From assembly GCA_035297265.1 (NCBI GenBank), contig DATGZH010000018.1, positions 1 to 64,000 of the forward strand: a stretch of DNA of 64,000 nt, given 5' to 3'. This document shows, piece by piece, positions 33,679 to 42,798 of the stretch. Numbering within the stretch: position 1 is the stretch's first letter; each line of letters begins with the position of its first letter. This DNA comes from DATGZH01 sp035297265. Lineage in GTDB: Bacteria; Actinomycetota; Acidimicrobiia; Acidimicrobiales; RAAP-2. The translations under genes were made by a program, and so were the position numbers. Below the pieces are notes generated by a model. The model had not been told where the DNA came from. It saw only the letters and a list, made by a program, of their open reading frames with translations, and searched no databases.

Positions 33679-36444
33679 TCAGCCACGCCCGGTTGCCGCA
33701 CCGCCCCTCATCCGTCCCGTCCTCGTCGAACGGGCGTCGAGCGTCATCTCGTCGGCCTCCTCGACGTCGGCCTTGAGGCGGACCCGGCCGGTCGAGGCGT
33801 CTTCGACGTCCACCACGTTGGCCAGGAGCTCGACGGTGGCCTGCCGCCCGCTCTGGGCGGCCAGCTGCATGGCCCGACCAAGCTTGTCGGCGGCGGTCTG
33901 CTCCTGGCCGGCCCGCCGGGCCGCCAGGCCTTCTTGGATGAGCTCGGCCAGCTCGGCCTGCTTGGTGTAGTGGGCCACCGTCGCGCTGATCGGGGCCGAG
34001 AGCAGGGCCTGGTCGGTCCACTGGGCCTTGACCAGGGCCTGGGCGACCTTCTGGTCGCCGACCATCACGCTGAGCCGGGAGGCCAGCATCTCGGCCCCGA
34101 GCGGGCCGGGTGGCACCTCGAGGCTCACGTGGTACTCCCGACTCTCGGTCGTCCACGCCCCTGTGGGGATCTCGATGGTGCGAATGTCGACCGGCCGCGC
34201 CCGGGCCGTCAGGTCCTCGATGGTCGGGGACACCTGTCTGATGAACCTCACGCGGGCACCGTTCGGCCACGACATCTGGAGGGAGGCCTCCACCCGCCGG
34301 GCCAGTGCTGCGTCAGTGATCGACCGGAAGTCCTCTTCCATGTCGGCCGGCTCGCGGATGATGTCCACCGTGCCAAGGAGAGCGGACGAGATCTTCCGCA
34401 GCTCGCTCACCGCCCAGTCGCTGCCGATGCCCCGGCAGTCGCACTGGAAGCCCCCTGAGCAAGCCGCCACGGCGCGATCGAGCTCCTGCTCCGTCTCGTC
34501 CTCGTCCTTGCCGTCGGTCAAGAGGAGGGCGTGGTGCAGGGCTCGAGGACGGAGCGCGCTCAGCCGGGTGGCGAGCTCCAGCCAGCGTCCGATGGCCGTG
34601 CCGCCCACTGGCTGCAGTGAACCGACGGCCGCCGCCGCCTCCCTGCGGGTCGTGGCGGACGCCTGCACGAGGCCGCCCGAGAGGGGATAGACGATCTCGG
34701 CGGACTCGGCGCCCCGGACGACCACGAACCAGACGCCGTCAGGCAGGATCGCCAACGCGGCCCGGGTCGCCCGGCGGAGCGCCCGGATCTTGCCCCAGGG
34801 GTGACCCATCGAGGCCGAGCAGTCGAGCAGGAAGATCTCGACGGCTTCTCGTGGTCGGCCGTCGAACGTCCCGATGTCGGCCGTGACCGAGACGATGGCC
34901 TCGACCTGGGATCCGCCAGGCGCGAGGTACCGGTTCTGATGGCTCTCCGCGGTGAACACCGCGGTGGGAGGCCGGTCGTCCTCCGGGGGTGTCCCGTCCG
35001 ACACGAGGGGCAACTCGAGTTCCCCTGTGGCCGCCCGCGGGGTGAGCCGGGCCTGATGGCGGGCCGTGCCGAAGGCGACCAGCGACCCCTGGACCATCCG
35101 TCCGACCGATGAGCGGAGCGCCATCGCCATGCGGGAGGGCCACCGGGCCACCCGGCCGATGGCGGCCGCCGCACGATGCGCCGCCGGGGCGAGGTGGCCG
35201 ATGATGCGCCGCACGACCGAGGCGGTCGGGCGCAGGATCGCCGTCCCGGCCCGACCGAGGGCCGTGAGTCCAGCCTTGAGCGGGCGCCCCACGCCACGTT
35301 GGGCCGCGCCAGCCATGTGCCCGAGAAGGCCGCCGAGACGCTTGGCCCCGAGGCCGACACCCCGGGCGAGGGCCGTGGCCGTGGCCGTGGCCAGCGCGAC
35401 GACCGGTGTGCCCGCCTTGACCAGGCCTCGAGCCCCCATCTTCAGCAGGCCCACCAGCGCTCCGGCCCCCGCCCTCGCCATCGTGGCTGCGGCTCGCCCG
35501 ATGGGTGTCACCAAGCGCCAGAGCGATGCGGCGGCGAGCCGCAGCCCGCGGGCGAGAGCGCGAGCCAGCGTTGCCAGCACCTGCCCGGCGAGCTTGCCTG
35601 CGCCGACGACGACGCGCGCGACGGCGGTCGCCAGGGCGGCTGCCCACTTGGCCACGAGGGCCAGGGGGACCAGCACTCCTCCGACGACCCATGCCACGAC
35701 ATGAGCAACGACGCGGCCGAAGGCCACCATCGCCCGCCCGAGGGCAGCCAGCGTCGCGCCGACACGTGAGGCAACGGCGGCGGCGACCGTCCGGATGGCG
35801 CGCCCCGCTCGCACGAGGGCCGCCCGGGTCGCCGCCCCCGCCCGGGCGATGCCCGCGGCGATGATCCGGAGCAGCCAGGTGACGGCGCGCCCGACGGCCC
35901 GGACGACCGGCCCGAACAGCCAACCGACGGCCAAGCCGGCGGCGACGACGAGGCGGAGGGCGAACCGGGCCACCTTGGCGATCGCCCGCCCGACGGCCCG
36001 ACCGCCGGTGACCACGAACCCCGCGAGGACCGTGCACACCTTGGCGATGGCGCCAACGAGGGCCGCCAGTCGCGACCCGCACCATCGTGCCGCCGCCCCG
36101 AGTGGCCGCAGGACGGCCCGTAGGGCGTGCCCGCCGCCGGCGAGGAGCCGCCCGACCTGACGGGCGACCCGGCCGACCTGCCGGGCGACCCACGTGACAC
36201 CGCCACGGGCCGCTCCCGCCCGGCGCAGCGCGAGCTTGCTGACCTCCCAGACGGCGACGAAGGGCACGAGGACGACGGTGAGCGCCCGGGTAGCGGTCCC
36301 AGCCGAGGAGTCCACGCCGGTGCGAAGGGCCGGCTCGGGCTGGGCTGCGGCGTCGGGGGCGGCCATCGGCCCCGACACCACAGCCCGCTCTTCTTCTTCC
36401 TTGCCCGGGGCCTCCCTGCTACGGGACTCCTCGGCCGTTGTCAC
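33679..36444 (-). CDS. Giant VWA-domain protein with an acid-free Ala/Val/Arg-rich N-terminal half
   Basis: 921 residues as drawn. After an acidic, charged start (1-45) comes a segment (about 68-474) with no Asp or Glu at all, rich in Ala, Val, Leu, Gly and Arg, with Arg or Lys every 4-11 residues: it reads as chained amphipathic helices rather than clean membrane spans. The C-terminal half is a VWA domain with MIDAS 'DCSASMG' (Asp541, Ser543, Ser545), 'GGTAIG' and 'TDGKDED', plus a beta-sandwich and helical tail. It is a paralogue of the 450-residue VWA protein at 37998 (both have 'FQCDCRG.G.DW...ELRK'). A promoter-like site ends just two bases before this GTG, so the real start may be a GTG at 36381 or the ATG at 36366. 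Confidence 0.8.
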   Translation of the reverse strand: MTTAEESRSREAPGKEEEERAVVSGPMAAPDAAAQPEPALRTGVDSSAGTATRALTVVLVPFVAVWEVSKLALRRAGAARGGVTWVARQVGRVARQVGRLLAGGGHALRAVLRPLGAAARWCGSRLAALVGAIAKVCTVLAGFVVTGGRAVGRAIAKVARFALRLVVAAGLAVGWLFGPVVRAVGRAVTWLLRIIAAGIARAGAATRAALVRAGRAIRTVAAAVASRVGATLAALGRAMVAFGRVVAHVVAWVVGGVLVPLALVAKWAAALATAVARVVVGAGKLAGQVLATLARALARGLRLAAASLWRLVTPIGRAAATMARAGAGALVGLLKMGARGLVKAGTPVVALATATATALARGVGLGAKRLGGLLGHMAGAAQRGVGRPLKAGLTALGRAGTAILRPTASVVRRIIGHLAPAAHRAAAAIGRVARWPSRMAMALRSSVGRMVQGSLVAFGTARHQARLTPRAATGELELPLVSDGTPPEDDRPPTAVFTAESHQNRYLAPGGSQVEAIVSVTADIGTFDGRPREAVEIFLLDCSASMGHPWGKIRALRRATRAALAILPDGVWFVVVRGAESAEIVYPLSGGLVQASATTRREAAAAVGSLQPVGGTAIGRWLELATRLSALRPRALHHALLLTDGKDEDETEQELDRAVAACSGGFQCDCRGIGSDWAVSELRKISSALLGTVDIIREPADMEEDFRSITDAALARRVEASLQMSWPNGARVRFIRQVSPTIEDLTARARPVDIRTIEIPTGAWTTESREYHVSLEVPPGPLGAEMLASRLSVMVGDQKVAQALVKAQWTDQALLSAPISATVAHYTKQAELAELIQEGLAARRAGQEQTAADKLGRAMQLAAQSGRQATVELLANVVDVEDASTGRVRLKADVEEADEMTLDARSTRTGRMRGGAATGRG

Positions 36445-36445
36445 C

Positions 36446-36476
36446 AGTCTGCCCCTCCCTGGTAAGCGCTCGGTAA
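36446..36476 (-). promoter_or_regulatory. SARP-like promoter site of the giant VWA gene
   Basis: On the minus strand: TTACC (36476-36472), six bases, TTACC (36465-36461), nine bases (AGGGAGGGG), CAGACT (36451-36446) as -10. Spacing is as at the other four sites. It lies in the 57-bp gap between the FHA-SARP gene and the giant VWA gene, so the latter would have its own regulated promoter. Confidence 0.6.
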
Positions 36477-36501
36477 GGCCTTCAGCCGGCCGGCCGCGGC
36501 G

Positions 36502-38001
36502 TCACCCTTCGCCCCGCTCGTCGGGTGTCCAGCGGAGGTCCGCCTTGTCGAGCACGATGGCCCGCTCCAGGGCCACGATCTCTGGAGACGGCTCCAGGCC
36601 GTGCTCCTCACCGAGGACCTTCCGGAAGCGCTGGAAGGCTTGCATGGCCTCGGGTTGGCGCCGGCAACGGTAGAGGGCCAGCATGAGCTGGGCCCACCGC
36701 CGCTCACGCAGCGGCTCCTCGTCGACGGCCGCCGTGAGGTCGGGGACGACGCCCTCGTGGTCGCCCAGTTGCAGGCGGCCTTCGAACAGGTCCTCCTCGG
36801 CACCGGCCCGGCGCTCGAGCAGCCCGGCCACCTCCCCCGCCCCGTCGGGACTGTCGACGAGGTCGGGCAGCGGGTCGCCCCGCCACAGCTCGAGGGCCAG
36901 GCGGAGCTCGGCCACGGCGGCCCCCGGGTGGCCCGAGAGCAGGAGGTCGTGGCCCCGCCCGGCCCGCCGCTCGAAGCGGAACGTGTCGACCATGTCCTTC
37001 GGTCCGACCAGCCGGTAGCTCTGCGGCGTGGTCTCGATACTCTCGGGACCGAGCAGCCGCCGGAGGGCCACGATGTGGTTCTGCAGGGCATTGTGGGCCG
37101 TCGCCGGCTCGCGATCACCCCACAGCATCCATTCGAGTTGGCCGGTCGACACGGCCCGGCCGATCCGCAAGGCCAGCACGGCGAGCACCGCCCGGACCTT
37201 GGGGGAGCCGACCGTCACCTCGTTGCCGGCGACGGTGACCCTGAGCGGCCCGAGCAGGCAGATCTCGAGCTGGTGCGGTCGGCCGACGCCCCGGGTGTCC
37301 TTCGAGGGAACCGAGACCTCTCGCGACGGCGACACCGAGACGTCGACCTGCTCCACGGTCAGCGTGGTCCACGCTCCCACGTGGATCCGGTCGCCCGCCT
37401 GCAGGGGGAAGCGCACGTTGGGCGGGATTGGCTCGCGCTCGGTGTTCAGATACGTACCGTTGGCCGAGCCCTGGTCGACCAGGGCCCAGGTTCCGTCGGG
37501 TTGACGCATGAGCAGCGCATGGTGGCGCGACACGCCGACGTCTTCGAGCGTCCCCGACAGGTCGATCTCGGGCTTCCCGTCCCGAGACCGGCGACCGATG
37601 CGGACGTAGTCGCCGACCAGGGTGATGCGACGGCTGTACACCGTCTCGGGGAACTCCATGCCCTCAGGGTCGATCATCTCGTAGTGCTCGCGGTCAGGTC
37701 GGACGACGACCTCCCAGACCTCCTCCTCCCACACGGCCACGCTGTCGGACGTCCCGACGGCGTGGCCGCACTTTGCGCACTTCGGTCCGGTCTCGGTCGT
37801 CGACCCGCAGTTGGGACAGGTCCCGACCGATCCTGACGGGGCGCCCGCCGCCGGCCGCGCCCCGCCCGGCGTCTTCGCTCCCCTCTGGCCCTTGACCCCC
37901 CGACCGGCGCTCAAGCGATCGGGTTCGCCGATCGTCTTCCCGCAGATGCTGCAGTAGTCCGCCGTCTCCGAGGCGTGACCATCCGGGCAGGTCGGCGTCA
38001 C
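36502..38001 (-). CDS. Zinc-ribbon / FHA / SARP (winged-helix + BTAD) transcription regulator
   Basis: 499 residues in four parts: two zinc ribbons (C5..'CSIC' 17-20; 'CPNC' 62-65 with 'CAKC' 75-78), an FHA domain (about 125-218) with phosphothreonine-binding 'IGRRS' (135-139), 'SRHH' (158-161) and 'NGTYLN' (181-186), an OmpR-type winged helix (about 245-340, 'LEICLLGPLRVTVAGNEV') and a BTAD helical domain to the end. SARP/AfsR/EmbR regulators share the last two; in EmbR the FHA is C-terminal, here N-terminal. FHA proteins are the known targets of PknG (GarA), and PknG is encoded in the same operon. 'PETVYS' (118-123) just before the FHA is a possible phosphosite. GTGA overlap with the VWA gene upstream. 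Confidence 0.88.
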   Translation of the reverse strand: MTPTCPDGHASETADYCSICGKTIGEPDRLSAGRGVKGQRGAKTPGGARPAAGAPSGSVGTCPNCGSTTETGPKCAKCGHAVGTSDSVAVWEEEVWEVVVRPDREHYEMIDPEGMEFPETVYSRRITLVGDYVRIGRRSRDGKPEIDLSGTLEDVGVSRHHALLMRQPDGTWALVDQGSANGTYLNTEREPIPPNVRFPLQAGDRIHVGAWTTLTVEQVDVSVSPSREVSVPSKDTRGVGRPHQLEICLLGPLRVTVAGNEVTVGSPKVRAVLAVLALRIGRAVSTGQLEWMLWGDREPATAHNALQNHIVALRRLLGPESIETTPQSYRLVGPKDMVDTFRFERRAGRGHDLLLSGHPGAAVAELRLALELWRGDPLPDLVDSPDGAGEVAGLLERRAGAEEDLFEGRLQLGDHEGVVPDLTAAVDEEPLRERRWAQLMLALYRCRRQPEAMQAFQRFRKVLGEEHGLEPSPEIVALERAIVLDKADLRWTPDERGEG

Positions 38002-39350
38002 GGGTCCCGGTCCTGGTCCGGCGGAGCCGTGTTCGACGAGGGTGACCGCTCCTTCCTCGGGGCGACCTCTTCCCGGCCGGTCCGTGCGGTTCGGGTCGAC
38101 CTGGTCTCGGCCTCCAAGACGTCCTTCGGGTCCACGTGGGCCTTCGGCCTCACGAGGCCCGTGACCGGGTCGACGTACGCGAGCTTCTCCAACCGGTCGA
38201 CCACGTCCTCGTCGCCCCGCTCTCGGGCCATCGTCATGGCTTTGCCGATGCGGTCGGTGAAGACCTCGTCGTCCCTGACCCTCCAGGCGTCGATGGCCTC
38301 CTGGATGGCCTCGGCCATCTCGCTTGCGCCCAAGACCTCGGCCACCCTTTCGTTGATGTGCGTCGACAGAGGCACGTCGTCCGTCCAGGCGGACCGGACC
38401 GCGACCTGACATACCCGCTCGCCGTCGACCAGCAGGCTCACCTGGGCCGCCCGCATGGGGACGTCGTCGACCGCCCCGGGAGGCACCCGTACGCAGAGGT
38501 GGTAGTCGCGTGACTCGTCGCCCCATGCACCGGTGGGGTAGTCCCCGACCAACGGGTCGACCTCGATCCGGGCAGCGAGCAGGTCGATGTCCGGTTCCAG
38601 CTGCTTCAGCACCTCGACCCGGCCGCCCTGAGGCGTGCGGACTTGGAGCGTGACCGCGCCGATCTGCTTCTTGAGGGCTTCGTGCATCATCGACGCGAAA
38701 TCGGCGCTCAGACCGGCCGGGTCGGGGACGATGTCGTAGGTCCCGAGGAGGGCGGTGGCGACCTTGCGGAGCTCGGCCACGATCCAGTCGGCCCCGACCC
38801 CCCGGCAGTCGCATTGGAACACTCCGGCCGCCTTGGCCAGGGCCTTGTCGAGGTCCTGGGCTCTCTCCTCGCTCTCGTTCTTGCCGTCCGTGAGCAAGAT
38901 GGCGTGGCGAGTGCCGGGCTCGTCGCGTACGAGGTGAGTGGTCAGCGAGATCCACGTGCTCATGGCCGTGCCCCCGCGGGCCTCGATCCGCCGCAGCGCC
39001 TCCTTGGCCAGGTGGCGGGCTGGGGCCGTCGCCACGGCGAGCGAGGGCGAGGGTGGGTAGGCCACGACGGCCTGGTGGTTCCCGGTGACGACAGCGAAGC
39101 GGACCCCGTCGGGCAGGCTGTCGATGGCCGCCGCCGTGGCCGCCTTGGCCTCCTGCAGCTTGGCCCCGTCCATCGATCCGGAGGTGTCGAGCATGATGAC
39201 CTCGACCCGGTCCTCGGGACCTCTGTTGCCTCGGCTCGCCGGCCCGCCGACCGACGTCCCTTCGGCCGTGACCGTGATGACCGCGTGCATCCGCGTGGCG
39301 CCGGCCGGGAGGAACTCGTTTTGGTAGCACGCGATCTGGAACTCGGCCAT
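37998..39350 (-). CDS. VWA-domain protein
   Basis: 450 residues. The VWA MIDAS is complete: 'DTSGSM' (Asp55, Ser57, Ser59), 'GGTAMS' and 'TDGKNE'. A beta-rich domain and helical C-terminal tail follow; there is no signal peptide or membrane span, so it should be cytosolic. It starts at an ATG five bases after GAGGTG; a GTG six bases earlier would overlap the PP2C stop. VWA domains bind partner proteins through a metal ion; here the partner may be the FHA regulator or the kinase. It is the core-only version of the giant VWA protein. Confidence 0.87.
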   Translation of the reverse strand: MAEFQIACYQNEFLPAGATRMHAVITVTAEGTSVGGPASRGNRGPEDRVEVIMLDTSGSMDGAKLQEAKAATAAAIDSLPDGVRFAVVTGNHQAVVAYPPSPSLAVATAPARHLAKEALRRIEARGGTAMSTWISLTTHLVRDEPGTRHAILLTDGKNESEERAQDLDKALAKAAGVFQCDCRGVGADWIVAELRKVATALLGTYDIVPDPAGLSADFASMMHEALKKQIGAVTLQVRTPQGGRVEVLKQLEPDIDLLAARIEVDPLVGDYPTGAWGDESRDYHLCVRVPPGAVDDVPMRAAQVSLLVDGERVCQVAVRSAWTDDVPLSTHINERVAEVLGASEMAEAIQEAIDAWRVRDDEVFTDRIGKAMTMARERGDEDVVDRLEKLAYVDPVTGLVRPKAHVDPKDVLEAETRSTRTARTGREEVAPRKERSPSSNTAPPDQDRDP

Positions 39351-39352
39351 CG

Positions 39353-40324
39353 TCACACCTCGACTGATGTGGTCGGCGCGGCCGGCCCAACCGGGACCAC
39401 GGCGACCGTGATGTTGTCCTGGCCGCCGGCGTCGAGGGCGGCTTCGGTCAACCGCCGGGCGATATCCAACGGATGGTCGTCCCCGGCCCCGGCCGTCAGC
39501 TCGGCCAGCTCCTCGGGTGTCTCGAAGTAGTTCCACAGCCCGTCGGTGCAGACGAGGAGAAGACCAGGCTCGGTCACCTCGTGCTCGGTAATCCGAGGCT
39601 CGGTCGATTCGGCGTCGGCGCCGATCCACCGGGTGATCTGGTGGGCCTCCGGGTCGGCGTACGCCGCAGCCTCGGGGACGCCCCGGGCTATCTGGTCCTG
39701 TGCCTTCGTGTCGTCGACGGTGAGCAGTCGATGGTCGTCGCGGCCGAGCCAGTAGGCCCGGCTGTCCCCGACATTGCCCACCACCACGTAGCCCGGCACG
39801 GCAACGGCGGCGACGAGCGTGGTCGAGGGGGCCAGGTCGCTCGTGTCCCGCCCCTCGCCTTCCATCGCCGCCGCCGACCGCTGGGCCTCCGCGAAGGCGG
39901 TCCTCAGCGCGGCGTGGAGCTCAGGCCGGCTCGGCCACTTCATGTCGAGCAGGGCGGCGCCGAGCACGTTGAGGACCGCCCGGGCGGCCGCCTGGGCCGC
40001 CCGGTGCGAGCTGGCGGTCGAGGCCACCCCGTCGCACACCGCCACCGCGGCGCGGTCGCCCACGGCCATCGCCTCCACCGCGTCCTCGTTGCGCCGCCGG
40101 CGCCAACCCCGGTCGGACACGGTGGCCACGAAACCCTCGTCGACCTCGATCCGCTGCTGCGCCTCGGGGGGGAGCGCGGTCGCGCTGCTGTCTTCGGCCG
40201 CCTCGACCACCACCGGGTCGGGCACGAGTTGGCGGCCGCAGGCCTCGCAGTACCGCTCGTCCTCGAAGACCGGGGACTGGCAGGCCGGGCAGGCAGCCAC
40301 CGCGACGTCGGGGTGGGCGCTCAC
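39353..40324 (-). CDS. PP2C-family Ser/Thr phosphatase with N-terminal zinc ribbon
   Basis: 323 residues. A four-Cys ribbon ('CPACQ', 12-15, and 'CEAC', 26-29) precedes a complete PP2C domain: 'DRGWRRRRNEDA', 'VAVCDGVAS', 'VVGNVGDSRAYWL', 'VCTDGLWNY' and 'GGQDNITVAV' hold the metal-binding Asp residues. It should reverse phosphorylation by the PknG-like kinase, whose gene it overlaps by four bases (GTGA), keeping the two at fixed ratio. No membrane anchor, unlike mycobacterial PstP. GTG start. Confidence 0.92.
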   Translation of the reverse strand: MSAHPDVAVAACPACQSPVFEDERYCEACGRQLVPDPVVVEAAEDSSATALPPEAQQRIEVDEGFVATVSDRGWRRRRNEDAVEAMAVGDRAAVAVCDGVASTASSHRAAQAAARAVLNVLGAALLDMKWPSRPELHAALRTAFAEAQRSAAAMEGEGRDTSDLAPSTTLVAAVAVPGYVVVGNVGDSRAYWLGRDDHRLLTVDDTKAQDQIARGVPEAAAYADPEAHQITRWIGADAESTEPRITEHEVTEPGLLLVCTDGLWNYFETPEELAELTAGAGDDHPLDIARRLTEAALDAGGQDNITVAVVPVGPAAPTTSVEV

Positions 40325-42798
40325 GTGAGGGTCCGGGGTCGGTAGGCGTTGGCCAGGTCCACGAGGTCGAAGCGCTCCTCGTCGGTGCGGGCCAGCCGGG
40401 CCAGGGAGCGGTACGTGCCCTCGACGGACGACCGCAGGACGTCTTCGACGAGCGGGGTGCCGGCCAGCGTCATTTGGCTGTCGGCGGCCGCGGCCCCGCG
40501 GACGAGGAGGTTGAGCGCCTGGAGCTGGAGATCCCGGGTCAGGGCCAGGCGGACCGACGGCTCGGCCTGGAGCCGAGTCAGGAGCTCCGAAGCCGCGGCC
40601 AGATCGGCCAGGTCCGGGAGTCGGCCGTCGACGTCGGCGCACCACAGCGAGCACAGCGCGACCCCCGCCGCGGCGCGGGAGCTGGACCATTCGGGGATGC
40701 GCTGGAGGGCGGTCACGGCGCCGGCGCGGTCGCCGAGTGCGGTGAGCACCCGGGCCAGGCCGAAGCTGGCGCTGGCGAAGCCGGGGTCGGTGGCCGACAC
40801 GATGTGGTAGTAGCGGGCGGCCAGGCGGAGGTCCTCCGGGCTGCCGAGGTAGGCCGGCCCGCCGTTGACCGAGGCCGACCAGGCCGGGTCGCCCACCGCC
40901 GAGAGCTCGCAGCAGACGGCCAGGGCCAGTCGGGGGGCCAGCTCGCCGGGCAGCTCGGCCACCACCGCGTCGAAGTAGGACCGGGCGTCGCCCGGGCGCC
41001 CGGCCGCGAGCTGGATGACCCCCCGCCACCAGGCAGCCCGCCACCCGCTGCTCCGGGCCTCCACGGTGTCGAGCTCGGCCTCGGCCTCGTCGAACGCCCC
41101 GGCGTCGATGAATGACCGGGCCAGCCGCAGGGCCACCTCGGGTGAGCGTGGGGTCGACGCCAGGACGGCTCGGATCTGCTCCGGGCCCGTGGCTACCACC
41201 GTGGCCAGGACGCCGGCCGCCGGGTCGAAGGGGTCGACCGCCGGGACCGGGAGGTTCTGCCACGCGCTGGCGTCGGCGCCGTTGCCGAGCTCGGCGCTGA
41301 AGAGCAGGCTGGGGGCGGGCTGGGGTGGCTCCCCATTGACCGCCTGCACTTGCCGAAGGACGCCCATCAGCTGCTCGGCCATCTCGTCAGCCGACTGGAA
41401 GCGAGCGCCCGGGTCCGTGGCGGTGGCCTTCAGCAGGAACTGGTGGAACGCCTCGTACCGGGCGAAGGCCGGCACCCCGCCGGCGGGAGGCAATGAGGTG
41501 GCGTAGCGCTTCTTGTCGTGGAAGCCGGGGATGTCGAGACAGAGGGCCGCCAGCGTGCGGGCCACCGTGTAGAGGTCGGAGGCGACCGAGGCCCCCGGAC
41601 CGGCCACCTCGGGGGCCTGGTAGCCGATCGTCCCGTAGAGGGCGCTGTCCTCGTCGTCCATGGCCACGACCCCGCCCAGGTCGATGAGCGTGAGCAAGTC
41701 GTCGGTGTGGATGGCGTTGTCCGGCTTGAAGTCGCAGAAGAGCAGCCCGTGCCCGTGCAGATAGGCGAAGGCCGGCAGGATGGCCAGCATGTAGGCGATG
41801 GCCTCGGCGACCGGCAGCGACGTCCCGTGTTCGGCCCGGTGCTGGTTGCGGATCTCGCGCAGCGAATGGCCACCGACGTACTCCATGACGATGTAGCCGG
41901 CGCCCGCGTGCTGGACGAAGTCGTAGATCTGGACGATGTTCGGGTGCTTGACCTCGGTCAGGAATTGGCGCTCGGCCACCGCGGCGGCCATGCCGAACTC
42001 GTCCTCGGAGTCGAGCAGGCCCTTCAGCACCACCCACCGGAAGCCCCTCCGTTCGGCGAGGTTGAGGTTCTGGGCCAGATAGATCCACCCGAGACCCCCG
42101 TGGGCGATGCACCCGGCCACCTGGTACTGGTCCCTGATGAGGTCACCCGGATGGAGCTTGGGAGTGAACGAATAGGGCGCACCGCACTGGGGACAGAAGC
42201 CCTCCGTCCGTCCGGGCCGGTCGCCGCGCGGTCGGCCCACTTGATGGTCGCAGCGGGCGCAGTAGCGCCGGTGCTCGGGGACCTCGGGGTCGGCCAGCAC
42301 CACCGAAAGGGGGTCGCGTCGGGGCACCGGCGCCACCTTGACCAGCCCGGCGCCCAGGCTCCCGCGGCCCTCCCGGAAGACCCCCGTCCCCTGGCTCGGC
42401 CCGGACGTGGCGCCCCGACCGGGGACGGCCCGGAGCGTGTTGGTGTCGGGCGAGGTCGAAGCGCTTCCCCGGCCAGGGGACGCCGAGGGGACTGACCCGA
42501 CCGGTCCGCCGTCGGGCACCCCGGCGGCCGAGCTCGGGACGGCGGCCTGGGGGGCCAGGCCGCAGAAACTGCAGTAGCCGTCCTCGATGACGCCGGGCTC
42601 GGGGTGGCGCAGGCACGGTTGCCCTTCGGCACTGGGGGTCGGCTGGAGGACGGCGACCGCCGGGGCGGGCGTCGACGCGCCAGGCTCGACGGCCGGTGCC
42701 GGGGCGAGGGCCGGCGGCCGGCCGCACTGGTCGCAGTAGCCGTCCTCGTCGATCTGGCCGGTACCCGCGCAGTCCGGCCGCTGGCACCGGACCGTCAC
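40321..42798 (-). CDS. pknG: PknG-type Ser/Thr protein kinase
   Basis: 825 residues with PknG architecture: N-terminal Cys pairs (C5/C10, C22/C25; C62, C76/C79), a Ser/Thr-rich stretch (100-140) where PknG autophosphorylates, a rubredoxin-like motif ('RYCARC' 180-183, 'FCPQCG' 202-205), a kinase domain (about 224-490) and a TPR-rich C-terminus. 'CIAHGGLGWIYLA' and 'VAERQFLTEVKHPNIVQI' are near-identical to mycobacterial PknG; the Lys is 259, the catalytic loop 'CDFKPDN' (Asp356), and DLG (373-375) replaces DFG as in PknG. It is cytosolic. The extra N-terminal fingers are longer than in mycobacteria. GTG start; overlaps both neighbours by four bases. Confidence 0.95.
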   Translation of the reverse strand: MTVRCQRPDCAGTGQIDEDGYCDQCGRPPALAPAPAVEPGASTPAPAVAVLQPTPSAEGQPCLRHPEPGVIEDGYCSFCGLAPQAAVPSSAAGVPDGGPVGSVPSASPGRGSASTSPDTNTLRAVPGRGATSGPSQGTGVFREGRGSLGAGLVKVAPVPRRDPLSVVLADPEVPEHRRYCARCDHQVGRPRGDRPGRTEGFCPQCGAPYSFTPKLHPGDLIRDQYQVAGCIAHGGLGWIYLAQNLNLAERRGFRWVVLKGLLDSEDEFGMAAAVAERQFLTEVKHPNIVQIYDFVQHAGAGYIVMEYVGGHSLREIRNQHRAEHGTSLPVAEAIAYMLAILPAFAYLHGHGLLFCDFKPDNAIHTDDLLTLIDLGGVVAMDDEDSALYGTIGYQAPEVAGPGASVASDLYTVARTLAALCLDIPGFHDKKRYATSLPPAGGVPAFARYEAFHQFLLKATATDPGARFQSADEMAEQLMGVLRQVQAVNGEPPQPAPSLLFSAELGNGADASAWQNLPVPAVDPFDPAAGVLATVVATGPEQIRAVLASTPRSPEVALRLARSFIDAGAFDEAEAELDTVEARSSGWRAAWWRGVIQLAAGRPGDARSYFDAVVAELPGELAPRLALAVCCELSAVGDPAWSASVNGGPAYLGSPEDLRLAARYYHIVSATDPGFASASFGLARVLTALGDRAGAVTALQRIPEWSSSRAAAGVALCSLWCADVDGRLPDLADLAAASELLTRLQAEPSVRLALTRDLQLQALNLLVRGAAAADSQMTLAGTPLVEDVLRSSVEGTYRSLARLARTDEERFDLVDLANAYRPRTLT

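Noticed and set aside
39153..39629. Longer start for the VWA gene up to 39629
   Set aside because: It would overlap the PP2C gene by 280 bp; the ATG at 39350 has a good ribosome site and matches the paralogue's N-terminus.
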